This document shows, piece by piece, positions 1-11,329 of a stretch of DNA of 64,000 nucleotides; position 1 is the stretch's first letter, and each line of letters starts with the position of its first letter. The notes under the pieces are model-generated. The model worked only from the letters and a program-made list of their open reading frames with translations. It ran no database searches and had not been told where the DNA came from. Source of the stretch: Hippasteria phrygiana (Eukaryota > Echinodermata > Asteroidea > Valvatida > Goniasteridae); assembly GCA_037893225.1 (NCBI GenBank), contig JAZGUH010000364.1, positions 248,001-312,000 on the forward strand. Reading direction: 5' to 3'. Position numbers and translations under genes: made by a program.

Positions 1-91
1 CTGATCTCAATGCTGCGCTTGTGGCGTGAACACCACTGACTTGACTGATGAGGGGCGTGACACCGTAGTTATTGTTGATTTTCATGTCGAT

Positions 92-2466
92 ATGTCTCGT
101 TTACTTGGTGTTCGTCAAGTACGCCAGGTTTATTTAATTACATACAGCAGGGCAAATATCCGAGTCGGTATTATTGAAGGTCGTCAAGATGTTGCTGACA
201 AAATTGTGTCTGCATTTGATATGTGTGGAACTGCACAAGTCATGCACTGGGCATGCTCTCGAGAATTTCATGCCGATGGAGGTACGCACTACCATATGTC
301 GATCAAATTGGACAGAACTCAGCGTTGGTTACAAGTTAGAAACCATTTACAACATCATCATGGGATGGCTGTACATTTCTCCTCAAACCATCACAATTAT
401 TACAGTGCCTGGAGGTATGTGACCAAAACTGACCGAAATTATATCCAATCCAGGGGACATCCTGATTTAACAGATTCAGTACCACCAAAGACTGACGCTG
501 CTTCTCAACTTCTCACTTGGAACTCTCAGTCTCAGTCTCAGCCCGAGTTTCCGTCTCAGTCACAGCCCGAGTTTCCGTCTCAGTCACAGCCCGAGTTTTC
601 GTCTCGGTCACAGCCCGAGTTTTCGTCTCAGTCACAGCCCAAGTTTCCGTCTCAGTCACAGCCCGAGTTTAGGTCTCAGTCACAAATCCCGGATTCTGCG
701 ATTCCCCCCAACAGTCCCACACATCAACGGATGCGTACACGTTCCAGACTAACTCCCTATGATGTGTCGGAAATTGTGGTATCCAAAGGACTGAAGACAC
801 GCCTCCAATTAATGGCCTTTGCTGATCAGCAGAAGGAGGAGGGGAAAACGGACATCGCTCAGTTCATCATCAACAAGGGCAAAAGGGTTGTACACGAGAC
901 AATCCAGGTATACATAAGCTGAAGTCTATATGTGAAACGCACACAGTAACTATTAACTAAAACTAAGACAAGCCCAAAATTGCTGCCCAAAATTCCATGT
1001 GGGTCGTAGGGGTGTTGCTACGCACCAGTTGGCGATAGGGTTCCATTACATGAAAATATGCAGAAAATGGCACGAAATCAGACCGAACTTAGAACGCCAC
1101 ATGGTGATGCTGAGGGGTAGAGTGGCAATGTGTTTTTCACTGGAAATTACAGATAAAGACCTCTTGGACATGTTTCTTTTCAATTTTACCAGGGTTGACC
1201 GAATGAATGTGTTTTTATATTCCCCTCCCCCAAACCACCCCTCAAATGATCGTCAATCTCTGGGCCCAGGTCTAAATGTAGCCTCCCATCTCTATGCCAA
1301 ATAGACCCACCTGTTGCTTTTTGTTTGCAAAACTAAATTTGAGGTAATTGAGCTGTAGAGATATGTAAACTTATGTGAATTATCTTGCCCTCGGGCCTGA
1401 TATAGGTCATTAGGCTAGGCTAACCGTTCAGTTCAGTTGTAAGGGATCTCCTCCCCCCCCCCCCCCCCCCCTTCCAAATATATTTTTAGAGAAACCTAAA
1501 AATATTTAGAGAAACCTACTATTTTATGCTAATGAGACCGTGTTGAGTCAAACCACAATCTACTAGTCTAAGGCTAATGAAAGTTGATTGTTTCCCGTTA
1601 CTCGACCGACTCCTGTGTTCCTGCCGGACCCCAGTCTTTGCACAAAAAATCATTAGTGTCTATTATAGTAGTTTTCACCCCAACTTTAAGTAATAGAACG
1701 TCTTCAAATCTGAAGTTTATTGCTAATCCTGCACACATTTTCTTTTTTGAAATATTATTTGCAGGAGGCTTGGGAACTCTTCGAGTCCCGTGAGACGCTG
1801 AGAAGGTCGACCATGAGCAGACTTGACATCCTGCAGCAGGCTGCCCAAGCGGCATGCAAGTGCAATGGAGTATGGCTACAATGCGCTACAGAAATACTGG
1901 TGAATAATGGGATTGAAATAACTGCGTTTGCAAGAAGCATTTATTTATTGTTGTCTGAGGGAAGGGGTAAATATAGAAATCTAATGATAACGGGCCCGGC
2001 CAATACTGGAAAGACGTTTATGTTAAATCCCCTAAATGAGATATTCCGCACATTCACAAACCCTGCAACGGGTACTTTTGCATGGGTAGGGGCAGAGTTA
2101 AGCGAGGTCATATTTTTGAATGATTTCAGGTGGACACCTAAAATCATACCCTGGAATGACATGCTTCTTCTATTGGAACCCTGGAATGACATGCTTCTTC
2201 TATTGGAAGGTCAAACGGTTCATTTGCCAGCACCTAAAACTCACTATGCAAGAGATATTGCTTTCGATACAGACAGCCCAATATTCTGTACTGGAAAACA
2301 GCCTTTAGTCTACATAAGTGGTGGGTCTATTGATGAACGCGAGACAGAGATGATGTCTGTCAGATGGAAAATGTACTCATTTTCTCATCAGATTCCACAA
2401 GCCCAACAGCAAGCAGTCACCCCATGTCCGTACTGTTTTTCGCATTTAGTACTTGACAATAGATAA
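92..2466 (+). CDS. Rep-like protein: HUH endonuclease + SF3 helicase, two exons
   Basis: Two reading frames join through a GT/AG intron (exon 1 to 907, exon 2 from 1765) with matching phase 0, giving about 505 residues from the first in-frame ATG at 92. Exon 1 has the rolling-circle nuclease motifs in order: motif I YLITYS (near 150), the metal-binding HYH at 287-295, and YVTK at 416-427 with the candidate nicking tyrosine. Exon 2 has a superfamily-3 helicase: Walker A GPANTGKT (1993-2016), Walker B VIFLNDF (2109-2129) and a motif-C-like segment PIFCTGKQ (2278-2301). This is the layout of geminivirus/parvovirus-type Reps, which nick an origin and unwind it; related genes occur in invertebrate genomes. 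A TGA lies in frame at 2-4, so the start is ATG 92 unless another exon lies upstream. A cysteine pair (CPYC) ends the protein. Whether it is an endogenised viral gene, a Rep-type transposon or a domesticated gene is open. Confidence 0.75.
530..673 (+). repeat. 24-bp coding tandem repeat in Rep exon 1
   Basis: Six in-frame copies of a 24-bp unit encode an SQSQPEFP-like octapeptide. It lies after the HUH domain and before a basic stretch, so it forms part of the linker to the helicase. The inverted partner copy near 4020-4050 has only about one unit, so the array was expanded here or contracted there. Confidence 0.9.
908..1764 (+). other. Predicted intron of the Rep-like gene
   Basis: The donor GTATAC follows CAG at 905-907 and the acceptor TTTGCAG ends at 1764; both flanking codons are complete. 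The intron contains a poly-C tract near 1451-1470 and no recognisable coding sequence. RNA evidence is lacking, but the phase match between two halves of one protein family is strong support. Confidence 0.7.
2149..2208 (+). repeat. Perfect 30-bp tandem duplication inside the helicase
   Basis: A 30-bp unit occurs twice without a mismatch and in frame, repeating the decapeptide PWNDMLLLLE just after Walker B. As I recall the family, this segment occurs once, so this is a recent insertion of ten residues in the ATPase core and may impair it. Confidence 0.9.
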
Positions 2467-2832
2467 GAAGGTGGGCGTTGCGCAAATTCTTTTCTTTGCA
2501 CTATACAATGTACTTAGTGATTTAAAGATAGAAACAGTCATTCCAGCGACCACAACATGTTGCCCTGACTAAATATGGCACCAGTGCAGATTTTAAAGCA
2601 TCAAACCCTTTTTTTTTTTATTGAAGTGTTGCTTTTCATATGGTGATTATTTCTTTTGGGTGATTTTTTTATTTTGTATAGTTTAAACGTTTAAACGTCC
2701 CATTCTTAGTAACCGAGTCATTTTTTATCAAGTCAAGTAAAGGTACAATTCAAATTTTCCAAAGTAAAGTCCCGAGTCATTTTCTTTAGTCGAGTCGAGT
2801 CGAGCCGAGACAGCTGACACAGATGAGACCCT

Positions 2833-2982
2833 GGTGGGACATCCGTCGCTGGTGAGACATCCGACGCTGGTGAGACGTCCGTCGCTGGTGAGACGTCCGT
2901 CGCTGGTGAGACGTCCGTCGCTGGTGAGACGTCCGTCGCTGGTGAGACGTCCGTCGCTGGTGAGACGGCTGGTGAGACGGCT
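2833..2982. repeat. 18-bp minisatellite shortening to 12 bp
   Basis: Seven copies of an 18-bp unit (GGTGAGACGTCCGTCGCT and variants) run from 2833 to 2958, followed by two 12-bp units GGTGAGACGGCT. The 12-mer looks like the 18-mer with an internal deletion and leads directly into the 10-bp array that follows. Confidence 0.9.
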
Positions 2983-2990
2983 GGGCGGCA

Positions 2991-3850
2991 CGGCTGGGCA
3001 CGGCTGGGCACGGCTGGGCACGGCTGGGCACGGCTGGGCACGGCTGGGCACGGCTGGGCACGGCTGGGCACGGCTGGGCACGGCTGGGCACGGCTGGGCA
3101 CGGCTGGGCACGGCTGGGCACGGCTGGGCACGGCTGGGCACGGCTGGGCACGGCTGGGCACGGCTGGGCACGGCTGGGCACGGCTGGGCACGGCTGGGCA
3201 CGGCTGGGCACGGCTGGGCACGGCTGGGCACGGCTGGGCACGGCTGGGCACGGCTGGGCACGGCTGGGCACGGCTGGGCACGGCTGGGCACGGCTGGGCA
3301 CGGCTGGGCACGGCTGGGCACGGCTGGGCACGGCTGGGCACGGCTGGGCACGGCTGGGCACGGCTGGGCACGGCTGGGCACGGCTGGGCACGGCTGGGCA
3401 CGGCTGGGCACGGCTGGGCACGGCTGGGCACGGCTGGGCACGGCTGGGCACGGCTGGGCACGGCTGGGCACGGCTGGGCACGGCTGGGCACGGCTGGGCA
3501 CGGCTGGGCACGGCTGGGCACGGCTGGGCACGGCTGGGCACGGCTGGGCACGGCTGGGCACGGCTGGGCACGGCTGGGCACGGCTGGGCACGGCTGGGCA
3601 CGGCTGGGCACGGCTGGGCTCGGCTGGGCTCGGCTGGGCTCGGCTGGGCTCGGCTGGGCTCGGCTGGGCTCGGCTGGGCTCGGCTGGGCTCGGCTGGGCT
3701 CGGCTGGGCTCGGCTGGGCTCGGCTGGGCTCGGCTGGGCTCGGCTGGGCTCGGCTGGGCTCGGCTGGGCTCGGCTGGGCTCGGCTGGGCTCGGCTGGGCT
3801 CGACTGGGCTCGACTGGGCTCGACTGGGCTCGACTGGGCTCGACTGGGCT
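2991..3850. repeat. 10-bp minisatellite, about 86 units in three homogeneous blocks
   Basis: By count there are 62 identical CGGCTGGGCA units (2991-3610), 19 CGGCTGGGCT units (3611-3800) and 5 CGACTGGGCT units (3801-3850). Ten-base units without stops leave open frames on both strands; these are not genes. A 16-bp sequence rich in CGAGT at 2791-2806 recurs as its reverse complement at 3847-3862, bracketing the minisatellites. Confidence 0.95.
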
Positions 3851-3882
3851 CGACTCGACTCGGCAAAAAAGGCTGAGACTTA

Positions 3883-4410
3883 GACTCGTCTTCAGTCCTT
3901 TGGATACCACAATTTCTGATACATCATAGGGAGTTAGTCTTGAACGTGTACGCGGGGTATGCATCCGTTGATGTGTGGGACTGTTTGGGGGAATCACAGA
4001 ATCAGGGATCTGTGACTGAGACACAAACTCGGGCTGAGACAGAGTTCCAAGTGAGAATTTGAGAAGCAGCGTCAGTCTTTGGTGCTACTGAATCTGTTAA
4101 ATCAGGATGCCCCCCTGGATTTGATATAATTTCTGTCAGTTTGGGTCACATACCCAGGCACTGTAATAATTGTGATGATTTGTAAATGGTTTCTAACTTG
4201 TAACCAACGCAGAGTTCTGTCCAATTTGATCCACACATATCAAATGCACTACACAATTTTGTCGGCACGATCTTGACGACATTCAATGATACCGACTCGG
4301 GTATTTGCCCTGCTGTATGTAATTAAATAAATGTGGTGTACTTGACAAACACCAAGTGAACGAGACCTATTCACATGAAAATCAACAATAACGGTGTCAC
4401 GCCCCCCCCC
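3883..4410 (-). pseudogene. Decayed inverted copy of Rep exon 1, HUH motif deleted
   Basis: Read on the minus strand, this matches the plus-strand sequence from about 45 to 800, including the motif I region (YLITYSRAN) and the segment before the splice site (SRLTPYDVSEIVVSKG). Near 4230 it lacks roughly 70 bp that in copy 1 encode the HYH metal-binding motif, and near 4180 it lacks about 40 bp before the YVTK motif. It also has only about one QPEF-type unit. It cannot encode an active nuclease. Its inverted position relative to copy 1, with the helicase exon and minisatellites between, suggests an inverted duplication or two insertions. Confidence 0.8.
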
Positions 4411-5359
4411 CCCCCCATGTATTATATGATTTTTACTAAATACTTTGTGGTACATTTGCTTTTTTGTTTGTTAAATGACTGTTTTTTATTCCGTTGTCAG
4501 TCTGTCCATTTCCCCGTTTGTCAATCTGTTTTGCTGTTCCATATTGAATGTCGTGCTGTCTGCTTGTCTGTCTGTTTTGCTGTTTGTCGTATCTATTTTT
4601 GGTTAATAAATTACCATCAATTGATGTACTCAGGAGATTGTGGTTTAAAACTGCTGCCATGCCAAACTTTAAACATTATTTCTGTGCAAATTGTATTTGT
4701 TCATAGTATTTTTGATGAATTTGCTGAATAAACCTGAATAATAATAATAATAATACATAGTAACTGACCCATCAATTTATGTACTCGGGAGATTGTGGTT
4801 AAATACTGTGCCTCTCCCCTCTTTAATTCCCCTACACACCCCCCCGCCCCTTTCAATGTTATTGGGATTGAAGTGATTAACGTTAAAATATTGCAGTCAT
4901 TGAGTTTATTACTGCACAAAAGTACCCTCCCCCCCCCCCCCCCCCCCTTCACAGAAATTAAAACAATGGGCCATGTGCAAGGTCGCTTGGGGGCGCTGTA
5001 ACGACCATTTTCTGGGCTCCAACTAGCCTGGAAAGTGACGTTTGTTGAACTAGCTTGGGATGCGTACTTTTATCTAGCAACTCCATTTTGGAAATATGTA
5101 TTTATTTGAGTTGCAAGGGTGTACATGTGTGTAAATGCGTGTGTTATCTTCGAAATATCGTTGAAACAGCGCCCTCGCGCGTTCGAGCAAAGTCCATTTG
5201 GCCATAACCCTTTCGCTACCAGGAGAAATAATGCACTCATTACCACAATACCAGTCCCCTTTGTAAAAATTTCATTGTATAGCGCCCTCGTAATTCAGCG
5301 AGGAGAAGGCCGATAAGATCTAACACAGTATGTGAACAGGATAGACCCGCCAATCTCCC

Positions 5360-5396
<37 letters not shown>

Positions 5397-7830
5397 TTCA
5401 AGGTTGTGTGAAATTGGGTGTGCAGGCAAACCGGCTAATTCTCCCACCCTATCAACATTGCATTGGGGGGGGGGGGGGGGGGGGAGGGGGATGAGTGGGA
5501 AGGGAGATGAGTGGGAGGGGAAGGGAGGATGGGGGAGGGGTATTGGGGGGGGAGGGGCGGCGAGGGGGGGAGGTGGAGAAACAATTATTTATATTCACAT
5601 AACTGTGATCTGGAATGTTTCAAACTACGGTCGCGGTGCACGCAGATGCGAGATCGACTTTTTGTCGATAGGGGGCGCTATTCACATTTTCGCCAAATAC
5701 AACATGAGCTTGGTGCCAAAAGGAGCCACGGTAAGGAAGTGGCGTGGAACTTTGGTGCCAAGCGGAGCCCATGGTAGTGAAAGGGTTATAATGAATTCTC
5801 AGTATAAAATAGCTAGAAACTGTTTACTGCAATTTGTAATGAAGTCGTATGGAATGAATAATTATTTGCATTTTCCTCTTCCTTAAAATGAACTTCAAAA
5901 ATATATCGCAGTAGTTACGTGTACAATTTACAAGTTTACAATTTTAATCCAATTATTTGAATGCAGTATTTACAGATAAAGTTACAATTATAATCGCTGT
6001 AAGCTTTCTGCATTTCTACGAACATTCCTTTCTTGCAACGTTAAATGTACTTTGTCAGTTGTCAAAACTTCAGTTGAAGAATAGAAGTTAAGAAAAATCT
6101 AACCTCGATTTTGACTTGACACTAATGCAACCCATAAAGTTACATGAAATTGTTGAAGAGACAAAACAAGACTTGTTTAGTTCCGTATGGAATGCCGCCC
6201 CCTTTCAAGACCATCTTTAGAACAGTTTTAGATCAGTTTTAGTCGGTTGGTCGGTTTTTCCAAAACCAAATCGAAGAATAATTAACTCTGTCATCACTTT
6301 ATTACTTTTTTATGCGCCGCGCGTCAAACTGTACTTTGTAATGGCCCCTGCGCAAAATGGTATAGCCCACTTTTCCATAATGGTTTGTGGTCGTATTGAC
6401 TATGGGCGTCTTCGCGCTAAATTTTTTAGCATTTTCATTGGGCCACGTACTTGCATAAAATTATAATAATCATCAAAGTAAACTTTGAACAATATAATAG
6501 CAGCAAATGAATATTTATGATTCGAGTGAACAACTGACAAAATGGGGCGAACAGACAGTTGTGACCTACGCGAAGTTTAGGAAGTTGAAATGCTATTGAC
6601 AGCACGAGGCCATGAACACACTCTTTCGTAATACATGTACATGTACAAATCTGCGGTCGAATGTCGGGATATACCCTCTATCTCACCTTAAACACACAAA
6701 GATTGAAATACTATCTGAACAACTTTAACACAAACTATCAGTGAAACATTTTAAAGCTAATTATATAACGAAGCGTATTATGCCGCTTAGACTGTACGCG
6801 GCTTATCTCATTTCGACCGGTGGGGGCGCTCTCTGTGAGACATTCAGCTCCATATGTTTGTAATGCACAAACACGACCCTACCTTTACTCCAGAGTTTGA
6901 AAGTTCATATTCTAGTATCAGTGTGTGACTTCGCACAATAAATATCTCGATGGAAATACACGCGGTACAAAAATACACAAATGCAGCGTGGCCACTCATC
7001 AAATTTCAAATTCACAAGATTCATCCAGAAAAATTCCCAAGAATTCCCAAGGCGATGGCAAAACACTGTGCAAAGAGCATCGGAATAAGCACTTTGCGCA
7101 TGTGCAATCCATATTTTCCCTACCAAAAGATCTTGGGAAAAATCCCAAGGAGTGGCCACAGTGCACACATGTATAACGCACGAGGCTTAAATGTTATGAA
7201 AACCGCTTTTTGAAAAATAAACTTAGGAAAACATAAAATCTTAACATTTTTCTAATGATATTCTTTAATCAGTATATTATTTAATATTTAGTTTGGAATT
7301 TGGTTGTATATTTACACAAACGATTAAATAATAAATATTCCAAAAAAAAATGCATCAACTAAACGTGTCCCCACAAGGGAAACCAAGATGGCGTCTTTAA
7401 TAAACGCTCAGCATTCATTGCAAACTGGGTGTAAAAGTCTTGTTTGATTGTATGTGCAGTGTGGCTACCACATCGAAACCTCGTGAGGTTTTTTGGTCGA
7501 ATGTTGAGCCAGCTCAAATACAGCTGAAACACACAAAGGTCGCGTCCACCAAAAAGTGGTCCATAGAGTGACATTGAGCCCCAGGAGACAGTGTCAGCAC
7601 TGGCAACCTTAGGGCTACGGTATGTGTTGTTCGGATGGAGTGAAGGACCCGGCGGCCATCGCTAAAGAGGCAGCCGTATTACGTATATTAAACTATTGAT
7701 CGGCCTAACAACATTGTGTTTGTTTTACTTTGTGTATGGTTTAAAGTTGCACTTCCGGGAAATGTAAAAGAAAAAAAATTCCGCCCGCCCCCCCCCCCCC
7801 CCACTGGCGAATGGGTGTGGAGGACAACCA
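4411..7830. other. Gene-poor interval with homopolymers and one weak TIR pair
   Basis: I see no supportable gene. It holds poly-C or poly-G tracts (near 4403, 4929, 5360-5395, 5465 and 7789), a short ATA/TAA microsatellite near 4738, and an inverted match of about 17 bp (TAACCCTTTCGCTACC near 5205, reverse complement ending near 5788) that may bound a degraded miniature element. Open frames at 5332-5886 and 6905-7213 are low-complexity or overlap on both strands without domain signal. Confidence 0.5.
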
Positions 7831-7840
7831 AATATTTTTG

Positions 7841-7945
7841 TTTGGCCTAAGCAAAGATTTAAGTTGGGCAACACATATAAATCAAATGACTTGTAAAGCT
7901 AATAGAACTCTTGGCCTTCTTAAAAAAAATCTCCTGGCATGCAGT
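7841..7945 (+). pseudogene. LINE reverse-transcriptase C-terminal fragment, left half
   Basis: The plus strand reads a typical non-LTR retrotransposon C-terminal segment (KDLSWATHINQM then KANRTLGLLKKNL). It stops at about 7945, where the TAA-rich tail of the minus-strand LINE begins. The continuation of the same protein region appears at 11262-11325, so this is half of an older LINE split by the younger insertion. Confidence 0.7.
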
Positions 7946-7947
7946 AA

Positions 7948-10900
7948 ATAATAATAATAATAATAAAGATTATTTTAAAAACGCTTTCATGTCACAATGA
8001 CATCTCAAACCGCTGTACAATTATTAGAAATAAGTATAAACCTACTACATGTAATTAAAAACCAAATAAGTTTAAGTAAACAGTTAAAAATATAGTTTAA
8101 AAAGATAGGTTTTCAAAGAGGTTTTAAAAATATCAACACTATCAGTAGAACGTAATGCAACTGGCAGCCTGTTCCACAATCGTGGAGCAAAAATTGTGAA
8201 AGAGCGATCACCATAATAACATGTTTTGCTAAGTGGCTGCCATAGACATACCACCCCTGAAGTTGTCGATCGCAAACTACGTGTAGTTAATTTAGGTGTT
8301 AGCAACTCACACAAATAAGCTGGTGCCGATCCATTTACAATTAGGAAAACAAAACATAGAATTTTAAATTCCAAGCGTTTATTTACTGGTAGCCAATGTA
8401 AGCTTTTCAATACTGGGGTGATATGCTCAGATTTTTTCGTTCTGGTAACAAGGCGTGCAGCTGAATTTTGAATTAACTGTAATTTTCTCAATTCAGACTC
8501 CGGAAGGCCAAAAAGCAAACTATTGCAATAATCAAGTTTAGAAGAAACAAAGGCATGGATTAATTTCTCAGTTGAATTCCGATCGAGCAAGTTACGTATT
8601 TTACCAATTCTCCAAAGTGGCATAAGAGGATCACGGACTACTGGGAGAGAATGTACACTGTCGTCTCCCACCCGCACACAACAGGTCCGCGGAGGACCCC
8701 CCATACCAAATTTGGAAAAGAATCTAAAAACCTCGGTTTTGCTATCATTTAGTACCAACATATTAGCACGCACCCAATGACGTATTTCATCAACACATTG
8801 CTCAATCTTTGCAGTTGAAAACATGGTCACGTGTGCCGGTAATGTACAGCTGGGTATCATCAGCATACATCATATAATTTAAACCATGTCGTAATATTAT
8901 ACCTTCAAGAGGTGTAGTATAAAGACTAAAAAACACGGGCCCCAAGACGGAGCCCTGGGGGACACCGCAGTTAAGAGGTTGTGCATTAGACACCACTGAC
9001 CCAACACACACTTGCTGTGTTCGTCCTTGTAGGTAGGACTTAATCCATTCAGACACAGTACCAGTCATTTGAAACCGGCAACGAAGCCTGTTTAAAAAGA
9101 TGTTATGGTCAATGGTGTCAAAAGCAGCTGATAAATCAAGTAAAACAAGAATAACATCATTTTGCAAATCAAGGGAACGTAGCACATCATTTTGCACTCG
9201 AAGGAGTGCAGTTTCTGTGCTATGACCTTTTCTATAGGCAGATTGACATTTGGCAAACAATTATTTTTAAATAAATATGAATTTATCTGAACCAAAGCAG
9301 CTTTTCAATGAGTTTAGAAATAAATGGCAAAGAAGAGACAGGTCTGTAGTTATTCTAGACATTGCAATCAAGTCCCTGTTTCTTAAGAAGTGGCTTGAAC
9401 AATTGCAGACTTACATGGCTGTGGGAAAATACCTGATCGCAATGAATGATTAATTATATGCGTAATTGTTAGTGTTAGTTGGTGCGAGCATTGCTTAATC
9501 AACTTCGTCGGCATAGGATCCAAAACAGATGATTTAGGGGGTAATTTCTTTATGAGTCTTTCAACAAATAAATCCGAGACCGTTTCAAAACTGCATAAAC
9601 AAAAGTCATGGTCCGAGATTGGCTTTAAACGGTAGACTTGAAGGCATACTTTCACGGATAGTTTCTATCAGCGCCAACTATGCGATCTCGATGATAAGAA
9701 GCATGAGCATCACGCAGCTTTGTTACATACAAACATCGTGCTGACTTAAACATCTGTTCATGAACAGCAAGGCTTGATTTTCTCCAACGTCTTTCCAACT
9801 GACGTAGTCTTCTACGTGCATCCAACAGCTTTTCGTTAAACCACGGAACACGAGTTTTATCCAAAAATTCCTTGGTGATGACTGGAACGACCTCATCAGC
9901 GATAGATGTAAGTATATTGTTGTATTAATTAACAAGGTCAGAGGAACTGCAATGTAATGAACCAATAATTGGCTGTAGTGACGAAGTGATCTTTTGCTAA
10001 AGATACTCAATGTCGATACTTGCGAGTTTACGAGTAGACCTGGTAATTTTCAAGGCATGTGGCCGAGCGAAAACAGTCTTGAAATGTAGTGAGGCATGAT
10101 CAGATGGTAACAACCAGTCCAACTTGAGATCACTAACACAAGGGTCAGCAATCCTATAGTTCTAAACCAAATCAAGCGTATGACTCCTACTATGCATAGG
10201 ACCTATCACGTGCTGAGTCAGTCCCAAAGAGTTCAGAAGACTGACAAACTTCGAGGTGTCACTATTCGCAGAGTTATCGACATGGATATTAAAGTCACCT
10301 GCGATAAGTAGCCTTCCTGGTGAGAAAATTACAGTCTCAAGAAGATTGCTGAATTCATCAATGAACTCCTGGAGGTTTCCCCTTGGTGGACGATAAATAA
10401 CAATCAGCCGCAACACAGAAGAAGTGATGTGGAGATTTCCAGCTACACATTCGAAAGTCTTGTAGACGCTGGTCTTGATGGGAGTAAATTTCAAGTTTGA
10501 TTTGATGATTAAAGCAATACCTCCTCCTTTCTGTTTCAAGCGTGGAATCCGATGAATCCTATAACCAGATATCATTGAAGCAAGGCGTGCCGCGATGCTA
10601 TTATCATCACCCTTGAACCATGTCTCGGTCAGTAAAAAGACATCAGTACAATTTTGCACAATTGAGTCCGAGACGACCTGCAGTTTTTTATTCACAGAAC
10701 GAGCATTCCATGAAGTAAATTGGACATTTCGGGTGTTACATGTCGAAGACGTCCGACGCGCATAGACACCCCGTAAACATCGAAAGTCATAAACAGATGT
10801 TATGGATTGACGTTGGCTCAAAATAACTACTTCAATAGGTCTAACCTTGCTCCTATTGCGTGAAGATTTTTTGATCCACTTCCGGCGGCCTGCTTTACAT

Positions 10901-11255
10901 CCTCTTCGACGTTTTGCAATACCAAGAAACTTTACACGCTCCATAATAGGTTGAGAAGGGTCATAATTATTCCAAAGTTCAAGTAACTCCAACCTTGAAT
11001 ATATCCGAGATCGTCTAGTACAAGTCGTACCGGTTTGGACAAGGACAGTTATGTCCAGTGGTGGGTCATGGCCAGGAATGGCAAAACACGTCAGACCATG
11101 TCTTGACCACATTGTTATTGGTTTCCTCGTTCGGCAGAAACCTTGCCAATCTCACTGTAGCTGCGTGCACATGATATATGTTTGGAGCGATAAGTTTTAA
11201 TGAATATCTGCCATAATTAGCATGACGATATTTGGATGCAAAACACAAATGTGTA
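7948..11255 (-). mobile_element. L2/CR1-like LINE, frameshifted, nearly full ORF2
   Basis: The minus strand carries an APE-type endonuclease (SWNARSVNKK, LTETWF, IYRPPRGN, AGDFNIHVDN; about 10162-10760) and a reverse transcriptase (AFDTIDHN, GVPQGSVLGP, MYADDTQLY; about 8802-9260) with the C-terminal region to 8084. The product nicks target DNA and copies the element RNA in place. The frame breaks several times between 9260 and 10160 and near 8860, so it is inactive. The 3' end carries a (TTA)n-type tail at 7948-7966, as in L2/CR1 elements. The motif style suggests L2/CR1 rather than RTE; exact clade not certain. Confidence 0.85.
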
Positions 11256-11325
11256 AATCCGTCAAAGAGAATGCATAAGTCATTAGTTAGACCTAAATTG
11301 GAGTATTGTGGAGCCATATGGGCCC
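11256..11325 (+). pseudogene. LINE C-terminal fragment, right half
   Basis: The plus strand encodes VKENA then KSLVRPKLEYCGAIW with one base missing between them; this is the segment that normally follows the one at 7841-7945 in non-LTR reverse transcriptases. Together they show one plus-strand LINE interrupted by the 3.3-kb minus-strand element. Confidence 0.7.
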
Positions 11326-11329
11326 TTCA

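Noticed and set aside
2728..4024. Long open frames on both strands through the minisatellite
   Set aside because: A 10-bp unit without stops keeps all frames open; the proteins are pure repeats.
5332..5886. 184-codon plus frame
   Set aside because: It starts in poly-C and runs through G-rich tracts; low complexity with no domain.
6905..7213. Overlapping frames of 80-90 codons on both strands
   Set aside because: Open on both strands in the same place, with no family signal and no splice support.
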